NCBI GenBank assembly: GCA_964574325.1
Contig: CAZNMY010000007.1
Span: forward strand, 37,722-101,721
Length of the DNA stretch: 64,000 nucleotides
Source of the DNA: CAMDPA01 sp964574325
GTDB taxonomy: Bacteria; Pseudomonadota; Alphaproteobacteria; Rhizobiales; Hyphomicrobiaceae
Reading direction: 5' to 3'
Position numbers and translations under genes: made by a program. A model generated the notes under the pieces. That model was not told the origin of the DNA, searched no databases, and saw only the letters and a program-made list of their open reading frames with translations. Position 1 is the first letter of the stretch. Every line of letters begins with the position of its first letter. Below are positions 7,762 to 15,755 of this stretch, in pieces.

Positions 7762-9450
7762 TCATGCCGCAGCCTCGCCCGGCACCGGCTGCGGCGCGCG
7801 CACGCCGGCCGCGATCTCCCGCATCAGCCTGGGCTTGTCGATCTTGCCGTTCGCCATCAACGGCAGCTCCGGCAGCGGCAGCACGAACTCCGGCAGCTCG
7901 TAGCGGGAGAGCCCGCGCGCCGCGAGATGGCCGATCAGCGCCGGCACGTCCACCTGAGTTCCCGGCCGCGTCGTGTAGGCGAGGCAGATGCGCTCGCCCA
8001 GGCGCGGATCGGGCATCGACAGAACCGCCGGCCGGAAGATCGCCGCGAACTCCGCCGCCAGATCCTCGATGCGCGACGGGCTGATGTTGTGGCCGCCGCG
8101 GATCAGCACTTCCTTCTGCCGGCCCGTCAGCTTGAGATAGCCGTTGGCATCGAGCTGGCCGAGATCGCCGGTCATGAACCAGCCGTCCGGGGTGACGGCG
8201 TTTTCCGTCGCCCGCTGGTCGTCGAAATAGCCCAGCATCAGGCACGCGCCGCGTCCAGCCACGAGGCCGGTCTCGCCCGTCGGCAACTCCCGCGTGGGGT
8301 TGTCCGGGTCGAAGATGCGGATCTCGTAGCCCTCGCAGGCGCGCCCGCACGTGCCTGCGATGAGGGCGGGATCGTCGCCCGGTCGCGTGTACTGATGCGA
8401 GTTGTTCTCGGTCATGCCGTAGCCGGACTGCGGCTCGACGCCGAACGAGATCAGTTCGTGCATGACGTGAGGCGGGCTCGCCGCTCCCGAGACGCGAAAT
8501 GCGCGGACGTTGCCGAGGCGCTTCAATCCACGTCGCTTCAGCTCGGCTATGATGTCGATCGCATGGGTCGGCACGCCGATCAGGTATTCGACGTTGGTTT
8601 CGGTGAGCCGGTCGACCAGGCTTTCGCCGCGCGGCGTATCGTGGATGACGAGCTCGGCGCCCGCGATCAGCGCGGTCGTCATGGCGCCGACGCCGAGATT
8701 GTGGCTGAACGGACTCAGCGTCGAGATCACCGTCTGCGGCCCGATGTGCCAGTCGCGGCAGATCGCGCGCGCGGTCACCAGCAGCGTATTGTCCGAATGC
8801 ATCACGCCCTTGGGATGTCCCGTCGAGCCGGACGTGAATGCGATGTAGGACACGCGGTCCGGATCGTCCGACGGCGGCGGCAGCGTACCGCCCTTCGGCG
8901 CCGCGGTGAGCAAGCCGTCGAACAGCGGCCGCTCCGCATCCCGGGCGGCGACGGCGGGCAAGCGATAGACGTGCCGCATGTCCGAGAGGCCGGAGATCGC
9001 CGCCTCGATCGCATGTTCGCGCCCGGCAGTTCGAGCATCCGCGCCGAACGCCGGCTGATAGATGAATGCCGCCGCGCGCATCCGCTCCACCATCGCCTGC
9101 ACCTCGGCGACGGTGTGATTGCGGTGCGGCGATGGACTGCACACGAGCCCCATCCGCGACGCTGCCAACAAGATGGCGACGGACTCGATGCGGTCCGGCA
9201 ACCAGAACGTGATGCGCTGCCCCGGTATCAGTCCGCGCGCCGCGAGATCGGCCGCGAGTGCGTCTGCTGCGGCGACGAGACCTGCCCACGTGACCCGGCG
9301 GTGCCGGTCGCGCAGCGCCGTCCGCTCCGGCGTCTTGCCGGCATGCGCGGCTGCGATCGAATAGATCGTGTCGCCGCGCCAAAGCCCGCGCGCATAGTAG
9401 TCACGCAGCAGCCTGCCATTGAGCAGCGATAGAACCGTCGATGCCATCAT
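7762..9450 (-). CDS. AMP-forming acyl-CoA synthetase (class I adenylate-forming)
   Basis: A 562-residue ANL-superfamily enzyme that would activate a carboxylic acid to its acyl-CoA via an acyl-adenylate. Diagnostic motifs appear in order: the P-loop-like YIAFTSGSTGHPKGVMHSD, the A5 motif GYGMTENNSHQYT, the A7 motif WFMTGDLGQLDANGYL, the hinge TGRQKEVLIRGGHNISPSRIE and the catalytic lysine region MANGKIDKPRL near the C-terminus. All core motifs are intact. The start could be either of two adjacent ATGs (9450 or 9447). It lies 19 bases downstream of a TPR-protein gene and may be co-transcribed with it. The substrate cannot be read from sequence. Confidence 0.92.
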   Translation of the reverse strand: MMASTVLSLLNGRLLRDYYARGLWRGDTIYSIAAAHAGKTPERTALRDRHRRVTWAGLVAAADALAADLAARGLIPGQRITFWLPDRIESVAILLAASRMGLVCSPSPHRNHTVAEVQAMVERMRAAAFIYQPAFGADARTAGREHAIEAAISGLSDMRHVYRLPAVAARDAERPLFDGLLTAAPKGGTLPPPSDDPDRVSYIAFTSGSTGHPKGVMHSDNTLLVTARAICRDWHIGPQTVISTLSPFSHNLGVGAMTTALIAGAELVIHDTPRGESLVDRLTETNVEYLIGVPTHAIDIIAELKRRGLKRLGNVRAFRVSGAASPPHVMHELISFGVEPQSGYGMTENNSHQYTRPGDDPALIAGTCGRACEGYEIRIFDPDNPTRELPTGETGLVAGRGACLMLGYFDDQRATENAVTPDGWFMTGDLGQLDANGYLKLTGRQKEVLIRGGHNISPSRIEDLAAEFAAIFRPAVLSMPDPRLGERICLAYTTRPGTQVDVPALIGHLAARGLSRYELPEFVLPLPELPLMANGKIDKPRLMREIAAGVRAPQPVPGEAAA

Positions 9451-9469
9451 TTCATTCCGCAGGAAATCA

Positions 9470-10132
9470 TCAGGAAGTCGCCTCGCGGCACTCCTCGTCG
9501 GGCGGTAGCGGATCGCACCCGTCCCCCTTCTCGATGCACACGCGCAGGGCCGACAGAAGTTCCGCGCGGATCACGCCGTCGTTGGGCCCGCTGTAGAGCT
9601 GGTTCATCTTCAGGCCGCACTGGTAGAGCGTGACCATCCGCGCGCCGCCATAGACCATCGCCGCCTCGTAGTCGCGCTGCGCCAACTGCCTGTCGCCGTT
9701 CGACTGGTGGATGTGAGCGCGGGTGTCGAGCGAATGCGCGCTGAACGGATCGAGCTGCAGCGAGCGCTGAACGTCCGCCATGCCCTGCGACGCGCGTCCC
9801 CACTTGAAGTAGGCCCATGCGCGGTTGTTCAGCGCAACGGCGAAATCCGGAAACAGTGCGATCGCGTTGTCATAGTCCTTGATCGAGGATTCGTACTGCC
9901 CGCGCAGCGAGTAGGACAGCGCCCGGTTGGCGTAGGCCGTGGCGCGGCGCGGCTCGCTGATGTTGGGCGATTCGATCAGCTCGGTGCACGCGCGGATGCG
10001 GCCTTCGATCTCGGGCTTGTCGCAATCGTGCACATCTTCGGCAGCGGCGGCCGACGACACGAGGGGGGCGATGGGCGGCGCGACGCCGACGAGCAGGAGG
10101 GCGAGAGGCAGGATCAACCAGCGGCGCATCAT
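9470..10132 (-). CDS. Secreted tetratricopeptide-repeat protein
   Basis: A 220-residue protein with an N-terminal signal peptide (MMRRWLILPLALLLVGV, cleavage likely after the Ala-rich SSAAAA) and several TPR units from about residue 55. Examples are RATAYANRALSYSLRGQYES, AVALNNRAWAYFKWGRASQG and AHSLDTRAHIHQSNGDRQLA. Cysteines occur near both ends (DCDKPEIEGRIRACTELI; KGDGCDPLPPDEECRE). I chose the first of two adjacent ATGs (10132) because the signal peptide begins there; the extra 56 upstream residues are not credible. It probably works in the periplasm as a protein-interaction scaffold. It precedes the acyl-CoA synthetase gene by 19 bases. Confidence 0.85.
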   Translation of the reverse strand: MMRRWLILPLALLLVGVAPPIAPLVSSAAAAEDVHDCDKPEIEGRIRACTELIESPNISEPRRATAYANRALSYSLRGQYESSIKDYDNAIALFPDFAVALNNRAWAYFKWGRASQGMADVQRSLQLDPFSAHSLDTRAHIHQSNGDRQLAQRDYEAAMVYGGARMVTLYQCGLKMNQLYSGPNDGVIRAELLSALRVCIEKGDGCDPLPPDEECREATS

Positions 10133-10532
10133 CGTGTGTCCTGGGAAAGCGGCAATCGCGCTGCCGCGCCAACGCCGAAGGCTCGCGGGTCGGTCATCGC
10201 TCCCCGCCGCCCGACCTTCATATAGTTGCGACTTTATATAGTTGCGGCGGGCGCGGGTGGAAAGCCAGCAAGTACCCCAAGACGGGCACAATTGCGGCAA
10301 CCAGAGGAAATGCCGGAGAGTTTCATCTGGCGTGACAACAACGCTCAGGGCGGTTCACTCCACTCGACTACCCTCTCCTGACCTTGTCGTCCGGGGGGGG
10401 CTCGTCCCCGGGACCCAGGGTTCAACGCATTGCACGTCGGCCGTTGCGGCGCCCTGGTTCCCGGCAACAAGTGCCGGGATGACCGCTCGCCGGTTGAAAG
10501 TATACTGCACCGATCCGGCCTACTTCCGGGGC
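10133..10532. other. 400-bp intergenic region with direct repeat and hairpin
   Basis: No gene is visible. Upstream of the TPR gene, ATATAGTTGCG occurs twice, 16 bases apart (10220-10230 and 10236-10246); read on the minus strand this gives TATATAAAG-like boxes that could be a promoter. A hairpin TCCCGGCA-ACAAG-TGCCGGGA sits at 10459-10479. The rest is featureless GC-rich spacer. Confidence 0.6.
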
Positions 10533-10543
10533 CTACTTCCGGG
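10518..10543. repeat. 13-bp perfect tandem duplication across a stop codon
   Basis: GCCTACTTCCGGG is present twice back to back. The unit covers the last codons and stop of the crotonase-fold gene read on the minus strand, so a second in-register copy of the stop follows the first. Confidence 0.85.
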
Positions 10544-11303
10544 GGATCGCCGTGATCGCGAGGCCTTCGAGCGCCAGCCCATAGGCCAGCAGGTCGTTCA
10601 TCTGCCGCCGCACCTGCTCGGTGAGCAACACGCGGGTGTAGCGCCGGTTCAGCTCCGGCTGCTTCATGATCATCCGCGCCAGCTCCCATGCCCTGGGCAA
10701 GAGCTTCTCGCCCGACAAGACCTCGTTGACGAGCCCCATCTCCTTGGCCTCGACCGCATGCAGAACCTGCCCCGTCAGCAGGAAATAGCGGGCGCGGTTC
10801 AGCCCCATCGCGGCGGGAAACGCCACGTGCACGCCGTCGCCTGGCACGAGGCCGTTCACGAAATGCGCCGAGTCCTGGAAGCACGCGGTATCCGAGGCCA
10901 GCACGATGTCGCACAGGATCGGCAGCTCCGCGTGCCGCACGGCGGGGCCGTTCACGGCCGCGATCATCGGTACGTCGATCAGCAGCAGGTTGGTCAGCAG
11001 GTGCTTGGCTTCCCAGCCGAGCTCGCCCCACTCCTCCGGCCCCATCGCGTGATAGCTCATGTTGGCCTCTGGATCGGGCGCCGGTCCGGAGAACTCGGCG
11101 CCGGTCCCGGTCATGATGACGACGTGGTTGTCGCGGTCCCGCCCGATGTCGAGAAACGCCTGCACGAGCTCGCCGTGGGGCTTCCGGCCCCACCTGAGGG
11201 GTCCGCCGTTCGAGTGCACCGTCATCTCCAGGATGCCGTCCTCGCGGCGGAACCTGATGTGCTCGTACTTGCTCTCGTAGTCGGCGAGCTTCAGTGTCGA
11301 CAT
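10533..11303 (-). CDS. Crotonase-fold hydrolase, 6-oxocamphor hydrolase-like
   Basis: A 256-residue crotonase-superfamily protein. It resembles 6-oxocamphor hydrolase (a beta-diketone retro-Claisen hydrolase) more than true enoyl-CoA hydratases, in the run SKYEHIRFRREDG, in VVIMTGTG, in FQDSAHFVNGLVPGDGVHV, and in LLPRAWELARMI. His147 and Asp156 sit where I recall the catalytic His145 and Asp154 of that enzyme, while the second hydratase glutamate is absent. So C-C bond cleavage of a cyclic diketone is more likely than enoyl-CoA hydration. I start at ATG 11303 (MSTLKLADYES); the upstream extension is intergenic. A 13-base tandem duplication spans the stop. It is divergent from argC. Comparison with the camphor enzyme is from memory. 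Confidence 0.82.
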   Translation of the reverse strand: MSTLKLADYESKYEHIRFRREDGILEMTVHSNGGPLRWGRKPHGELVQAFLDIGRDRDNHVVIMTGTGAEFSGPAPDPEANMSYHAMGPEEWGELGWEAKHLLTNLLLIDVPMIAAVNGPAVRHAELPILCDIVLASDTACFQDSAHFVNGLVPGDGVHVAFPAAMGLNRARYFLLTGQVLHAVEAKEMGLVNEVLSGEKLLPRAWELARMIMKQPELNRRYTRVLLTEQVRRQMNDLLAYGLALEGLAITAIPRK

Positions 11304-11339
11304 GCGTATTTTCCCCATTCTCCAACAAATGTGACGTGG

Positions 11340-11359
11340 ATCCCGCCCTCCGGCGGGAT
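11340..11359. repeat. Short hairpin in the divergent crotonase/argC promoter region
   Basis: Perfect 8-base stem ATCCCGCC / GGCGGGAT with loop CTCC, embedded in TGACGTGG...GATGACGTCG. It lies 37 bases upstream of the crotonase-fold start. It could be an interspersed palindrome or affect the minus-strand leader; no T-run follows. Confidence 0.6.
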
Positions 11360-11578
11360 GACGTCGCGAAAATGCGAATCGCTGCCGTGGGATTGATGTC
11401 GTAAAGCCGTTGCCGACTTCGCGCATCTCACACCATGCAGGCGGGAGCAAGGGGCCGCGGGCAAGTGAGTGGGGCAACCACGCCCGGCACCGGCGGCGCC
11501 TCGCCTTCTGCGCACTTGCACGGGAGGCGTGGGCGGCCTATTTCGCAGCATCTTTCTTGCGGTTCGGATCAGACGCCC

Positions 11579-12517
11579 ATGACCTCGAAAAAACCCACCG
11601 TATTCATCGACGGCGAAGCTGGGACGACCGGCCTCGGCATCGCGGAGCAGTTGCGTGCGCACGGCGGTGTGGAGCTGCACAGCATCGCGGCGGAGAAGCG
11701 CAAGGACGTGGGCGCCAAGCGCGAACTCATGGCGGGAGTCGATCTCGTCGTGCTGTGCCTTCCCGACGAGGCAGCGAAGGAGACCGTGGCGCTCGCCGAT
11801 ACGCTGCCGGGCGGGGGGCCGCGCATTCTCGATGCTTCGACCGCGCATCGCGTCGCCGCGGGCTGGGTCTACGGTTTTCCCGAAATGGCGCCCGAGCAGG
11901 CCGGGCAGATCGCGAAGGCGCGGCGCGTGGCCAATCCGGGCTGTTATCCGACAGGCGGGATCGCGCTGCTGCGGCCGCTGGTCGACGCCGGACTGATGGC
12001 GGCGGACCATCCGGTGACGGTCAATGCCGTGTCGGGATATTCGGGCGGCGGCAAGTCGATGATCGCCGACTATGAGGCGGGCACGGCGCCGTCGTTCGAG
12101 CTTTACGGGCTCGCGCTCGAGCACAAGCATCTGCCGGAATTGCAAGCGTATTCGAAGCTGACGCGGCGGCCGATCTTCGTGCCGTCGGTCGGCGATTTCC
12201 GCCAGGGCATGCTGGTGTCGGTGCCCGTGCATCTCGATACGCTGATCGGTAGACCGAAGCCGGCCGATCTCGAAGCGACACTGGTGAAGCGCTATGCAGG
12301 CTCGCGCTTCGTGAAGGTGGTGCCGGCCAGCGATCCTTCGCGCAAGGGCGGGAAGGTCGAGGCGGAATCACTCAACGACACGAACATGCTGGAGCTGACG
12401 GTGTTCGGCAACGATGCGCGCGGGCAGGCGGTCCTCGTCGCCAAGCTCGACAACCTCGGCAAGGGCGCGTCGGGCGCGGCGGTACAGAACCTCGAGATCA
12501 TGCTGGGCCTCGCTTGA
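11579..12517 (+). CDS. argC: N-acetyl-gamma-glutamyl-phosphate reductase
   Basis: Catalyses NADPH-dependent reduction of N-acetylglutamyl phosphate to the semialdehyde, the third step of arginine synthesis. The 312-residue length marks the shorter (type 2) ArgC. Seen: a nucleotide-binding loop GEAGTTGLG at residues 12-20, the active-site cysteine in NPGCYPTGG (Cys122), SGYSGGGKSMI, and YGLALEHKHLPE with the conserved histidine pair. I start at ATG 11579 (MTSKKPTVFIDG), since the longer frame adds 48 residues unlike the family. It stands alone here; no other arg gene is adjacent, although an M20 deacylase lies 36 kb away. Confidence 0.95.
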   Translation: MTSKKPTVFIDGEAGTTGLGIAEQLRAHGGVELHSIAAEKRKDVGAKRELMAGVDLVVLCLPDEAAKETVALADTLPGGGPRILDASTAHRVAAGWVYGFPEMAPEQAGQIAKARRVANPGCYPTGGIALLRPLVDAGLMAADHPVTVNAVSGYSGGGKSMIADYEAGTAPSFELYGLALEHKHLPELQAYSKLTRRPIFVPSVGDFRQGMLVSVPVHLDTLIGRPKPADLEATLVKRYAGSRFVKVVPASDPSRKGGKVEAESLNDTNMLELTVFGNDARGQAVLVAKLDNLGKGASGAAVQNLEIMLGLA

Positions 12518-12550
12518 AGCGAGGGCGCCGAACAATCGCTGATGGTCGCG

Positions 12551-12988
12551 CTACGCAGCAACCTTCAACCGGACCTCGTCGGGCACCGGCAGCGGCGGGT
12601 TGGCGCTCGCTTTGTATTCGACGGTGGTGAACAGCAGGTCGGTCGTGCCGGTGTTCTCGACACAGTGCACCAGATGCTCGTCCCTGGCATATGTCAGGTG
12701 GCGGGTGTCGCCGGGGAAATGCACCGACTCCGTGATGCTGCCGTCCTCGTAGTAGCCGCGCGCCGTGCCGTGGGTGTGGCACGTCCAGAAGTAGTCGAGC
12801 ACGTGGCGGTGGAAACCGCAGCGCTTGCCGGCCGGGATCAGGAGGTGCCAGACGCGAACCTTGTCGGTCTCGGAGACGAGCGTGGAGCCGACAATCGCGT
12901 TCATCAGGCTCGCGCGCATCTCGGCCTCCATGCCGGCGGGCCATTGCGAGAACGAGCCGGCGGGCGCGATGGTCTTGTAATCAGGCAT
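12551..12988 (-). CDS. Cupin-fold protein
   Basis: A 145-residue single-domain protein with a cupin-like pattern. KVRVWHLLIPAGKRCGFHRH (residues about 44-63) and DYFWTCHTHG supply the histidines usual in the metal-binding cupin motif 1, and LVHCVENTGTTDLLFTTVEY forms the second strand block. No signal peptide. Small cupins of this kind often sit with catabolic genes, but here it converges on argC (33 bases apart) and is 58 bases from the glycosyltransferase gene's end on the same strand. No substrate can be inferred. Confidence 0.75.
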   Translation of the reverse strand: MPDYKTIAPAGSFSQWPAGMEAEMRASLMNAIVGSTLVSETDKVRVWHLLIPAGKRCGFHRHVLDYFWTCHTHGTARGYYEDGSITESVHFPGDTRHLTYARDEHLVHCVENTGTTDLLFTTVEYKASANPPLPVPDEVRLKVAA

Positions 12989-13046
12989 ATGTCGGGCTCC
13001 AGTGTGTCGAGGTTTTCAGAACAAGTCGGCCAGCAGAGGCTTCGCG

Positions 13047-13664
13047 TCAAGTATGGCTGGCAACGGGCGCGATCACGCGGCCGGACCAGCCGCGCACTTC
13101 GCGCCAGCCTGCGGCGTCGTCAACGTCGGCGAGGGTTGCGGCAAAATCTGTGCTGGCGCCGGCGAGGTTCGCCAGGGTGTCGTTCAGGGCATTCGCGCTC
13201 GACCATCGGACGTTTGAAAACGGTTTGGCTATCGCCGGGATGCGCTTCAGACCGACAAGCCAGTATCCGCCGTCGGGCGTGGGGCCGAGGACGGCATCGG
13301 ATCTCCCCAGCGCCGCGAAGGCCGCGGCGATGTGGCATGGACGGATCGCAGGAATGTCGGTGCCGATGATGATGATCGGGCCACGGCCCGGCCAATCCAG
13401 AATTCGCTGCATGCGCCGGCCGAGATCGCCCTGGCCTTGTGCGCGCCGGGGTATTTCGCCCGGCCAGAAGCGGCTCGTCACGGTCGCGTCCGGGGCGACG
13501 GCGAGCCATGTCTGCCACCGCGACGAGCACGACAATCGCCGAACTACGGACAATGCCGCATGACGGTAGAAGCTCGTCGCGGCAACTGTTCCGATCTGCC
13601 GGCCGAGGCGGGTCTTGACGCGGCCGGCGTGAGGCTCCTTCACCATGATGACGAGGCGCGGCAC
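13047..13664 (-). CDS. DUF2064/TIGR04282-type glycosyltransferase
   Basis: About 205 residues of a GT-A fold nucleotidyl/glycosyl transferase in the TIGR04282 (rSAM or arsenosugar-associated) family. The N-terminus LVIMVKEPHAGRVKTRLGRQ is the family's nucleotide-binding signature, followed by the metal-site region IIIIGTDIPAIRP and the characteristic DAVLGPTPDGGYWLVGLKR. I use GTG 13664, five residues before the signature; ATG 13646 would begin inside the first strand. Third in a same-strand set with a metallo-beta-lactamase-fold enzyme and a TIGR04283 glycosyltransferase, the usual partner of this family. No ArsS-type radical SAM gene is adjacent. Confidence 0.82.
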   Translation of the reverse strand: MPRLVIMVKEPHAGRVKTRLGRQIGTVAATSFYRHAALSVVRRLSCSSRWQTWLAVAPDATVTSRFWPGEIPRRAQGQGDLGRRMQRILDWPGRGPIIIIGTDIPAIRPCHIAAAFAALGRSDAVLGPTPDGGYWLVGLKRIPAIAKPFSNVRWSSANALNDTLANLAGASTDFAATLADVDDAAGWREVRGWSGRVIAPVASHT

Positions 13665-13780
13665 GCAGGCACGCGGCGCACGAGCGCCACGCGCCAGGGG
13701 TAATCGGTTTGACCGATACCGCGTGGTGATGCGGCCGGCGGAGCGAGCATGACGTTCCACCGGCCTCACGCGTCGTTCCC

Positions 13781-14761
13781 TCAAGCGACCGGCACGAGCG
13801 CGTAGCCATTGCCGTCCTTCACGACGGTCCCCGCGCCCGGCATGCCCCAGTGATAACCGGTGCAGACGAGCTTGTCGGCGACGACGCGGTCGAACGTGCG
13901 GCGGCGGGTTGCTTCGGCCATCGTGGCGTCCTGGTCGAACGCGATGTGCCAGCCGGGATTGCGCAGATTGATCGCGGGCAGGTTGGTCACGTCGCCGAGC
14001 ACCAGAACCTGTCCGCCTCCAGCCGAGACGTGGAAGCTCGTGTGACCCGGCGTGTGGCCCGGAGTCGGGGTCACGCGGATGCCAGCGACGGCGTCCTTGT
14101 CGTTCGCGACCTGCTTGATGTTCTTCCACTGCGGAAAGGTCGCCTGAATCCGGCGGGCGAGGCCACGACGGGCTTCCGGCAACTTCTCGACGATAGCCGG
14201 GTCGGTCCAGTACTTGTACTCGGCTTCCGGTACGATGATCTCCGTGTTGCCGTAAATCTGAGCGTTTTCCTTGGTGTACAGTCCGAAGATGTGGTCGGGA
14301 TGGAAGTGGCCCACAATAATGGCCGAGAGCTTCGACACATCGATGCCGGCCGCTTTCGCGTTCTCCGCGATCAAACCAGTTGCGGGGGCCCCGGCGGCGC
14401 CATTGCCGCTGTCGAACATATATGTGCGACCGCTGATCGTGACGAACGTCACCGTGTACGAATTCGGCATGCGGTCGTCGGCGAGGTTCAACGCCTTCAA
14501 GGCCGCCTTGGTGTCGTCGATCGAAGCGTTCTTGATGAAGTCCGCACTGTGCGGGCGGTAGATGCCGCCATCAAACACGGTGGTGACCTCGATCCCGCCC
14601 ACCTTGAACTTGTGGAACTTGGCGCCTTTGGGATTCATCGGGTGACGCCCGGCATCCTGTGCGAGTGCCGACGGAATGATCTCGAGCGGCTTGTCGAGGC
14701 CGAATACGAGCCCGGCTGTCGTCGCCGACAGAACGAAATTGCGGCGGTTCATCTGCAGCAT
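13781..14761 (-). CDS. Tat-exported metallo-beta-lactamase-fold hydrolase
   Basis: A 326-residue metallo-beta-lactamase-fold enzyme. The N-terminus MLQMNRRNFVLSATTAGLVF has twin arginines (residues 6-7) and a hydrophobic stretch ending at ALAQ, a Tat-type signal, implying periplasmic export after folding with zinc. The metal motif is GHFHPDH (His152, His154, Asp156, His157), with TPGHTPGHT and the later GDVTN supplying further ligands. ATG 14761 is chosen because GGGAG lies 8 bases upstream. It sits between the two rSAM/arsenosugar-type glycosyltransferase genes, which suggests but does not prove a common pathway. Substrate unknown. Confidence 0.88.
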   Translation of the reverse strand: MLQMNRRNFVLSATTAGLVFGLDKPLEIIPSALAQDAGRHPMNPKGAKFHKFKVGGIEVTTVFDGGIYRPHSADFIKNASIDDTKAALKALNLADDRMPNSYTVTFVTISGRTYMFDSGNGAAGAPATGLIAENAKAAGIDVSKLSAIIVGHFHPDHIFGLYTKENAQIYGNTEIIVPEAEYKYWTDPAIVEKLPEARRGLARRIQATFPQWKNIKQVANDKDAVAGIRVTPTPGHTPGHTSFHVSAGGGQVLVLGDVTNLPAINLRNPGWHIAFDQDATMAEATRRRTFDRVVADKLVCTGYHWGMPGAGTVVKDGNGYALVPVA

Positions 14762-14893
14762 GCGGTATTCTCCCTGAAACATGGACGGACGATGTCTTCC
14801 ACATTGCCCGCTGGGGTGAACCTGGGGCAACTCAATTTCTCGTTGGGGCTCACCGCACCCGTCACGCAACCGGCAGGCGACGTGCCCGGCAGT

Positions 14894-15595
14894 TCAGCCG
14901 CTCCTTCCGCCATAAAGACGAACAATCCATGGCAGGGGCGCGCGCATCAGATAAAGACTGAGGCACGTCAGGTTTCTCGACGCACGGATCAGATAGCCGT
15001 CGCGCTTGTAGCGGATTGCGCTGGTGACGGCTGCCGTGCGCAGGATCAGCGTTCGGCTTCGCCCCAGCCGGCGGACGATGTCCACGTCCTCCATCAGCGG
15101 CATCGGCTTGAACCCGCCGATCTGATTGTAGAGACGGCGTGGAATGAGGAGCCCCTGGTCACCATAGGGCAGACGAAGCATCGTGCATCGCAGCGCGACA
15201 CCCCATTCGATCAGCCGCGGCAGGAACCCCATGTCGTCGAGAGCGAAGCGGAATGCCGCCGCCGACAGCGGCCGCTGACCGACGTCTACGCGCTCCATGA
15301 AGGCGGCGACCTCGCGTTCCCAGCCCGCATCGAGGACGGTGTCGGCGTGAAGGAAGAGAAGCCAGGGAAAGCGCGCAGCCTCGGCGCCGGCCTGCAACTG
15401 GCGGCCGCGGCCCGGCTCCGACCGTACGATGTCGGCGCCCGAATCCTCGGCGATGCGCAGGGTGCGGTCACCGGAGCCGCCATCCACGATGACGACCTGT
15501 CGAATCACGCCGTCGACCGCGCCCGGCACGAGCGAGGTCAGCGTCGCGGCAAGCGAAGTCTCGGCGTTCAGCGTGGGTATGACGACGGTGATCAT
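14894..15595 (-). CDS. TIGR04283-type family 2 glycosyltransferase
   Basis: A 233-residue family 2 glycosyltransferase of the TIGR04283 type (named for arsenosugar biosynthesis clusters). The N-terminus ITVVIPTLNAETSLAATL and VVIVDGGSGDRT are the nucleotide-sugar binding strands, LLFLHADT is the metal-binding DxD-like site (HAD), and the family-typical GDQGLLIPRRLYNQIGGF and PLMEDVDIVRRL follow. It is the first gene of the minus-strand set with the MBL-fold enzyme and the DUF2064 glycosyltransferase, and is divergent from the radical SAM gene 160 bases away. The true sugar product is not inferable. Confidence 0.88.
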   Translation of the reverse strand: MITVVIPTLNAETSLAATLTSLVPGAVDGVIRQVVIVDGGSGDRTLRIAEDSGADIVRSEPGRGRQLQAGAEAARFPWLLFLHADTVLDAGWEREVAAFMERVDVGQRPLSAAAFRFALDDMGFLPRLIEWGVALRCTMLRLPYGDQGLLIPRRLYNQIGGFKPMPLMEDVDIVRRLGRSRTLILRTAAVTSAIRYKRDGYLIRASRNLTCLSLYLMRAPLPWIVRLYGGRSG

Positions 15596-15755
15596 GGAGC
15601 GCAGACATAGTGCGGCGTGGCCGGGAGCGCCAGTCCACTCCGGAGCAGAGGAGCGCAGAAAACTTTCTGCAGAAAAATCCCTTTTTGTTCTTTTAATGTT
15701 CTCGTGGCTGAGTTATCCTTCGGGCCGTTCCACTCGGTTGCACAGGTAACGGGCC

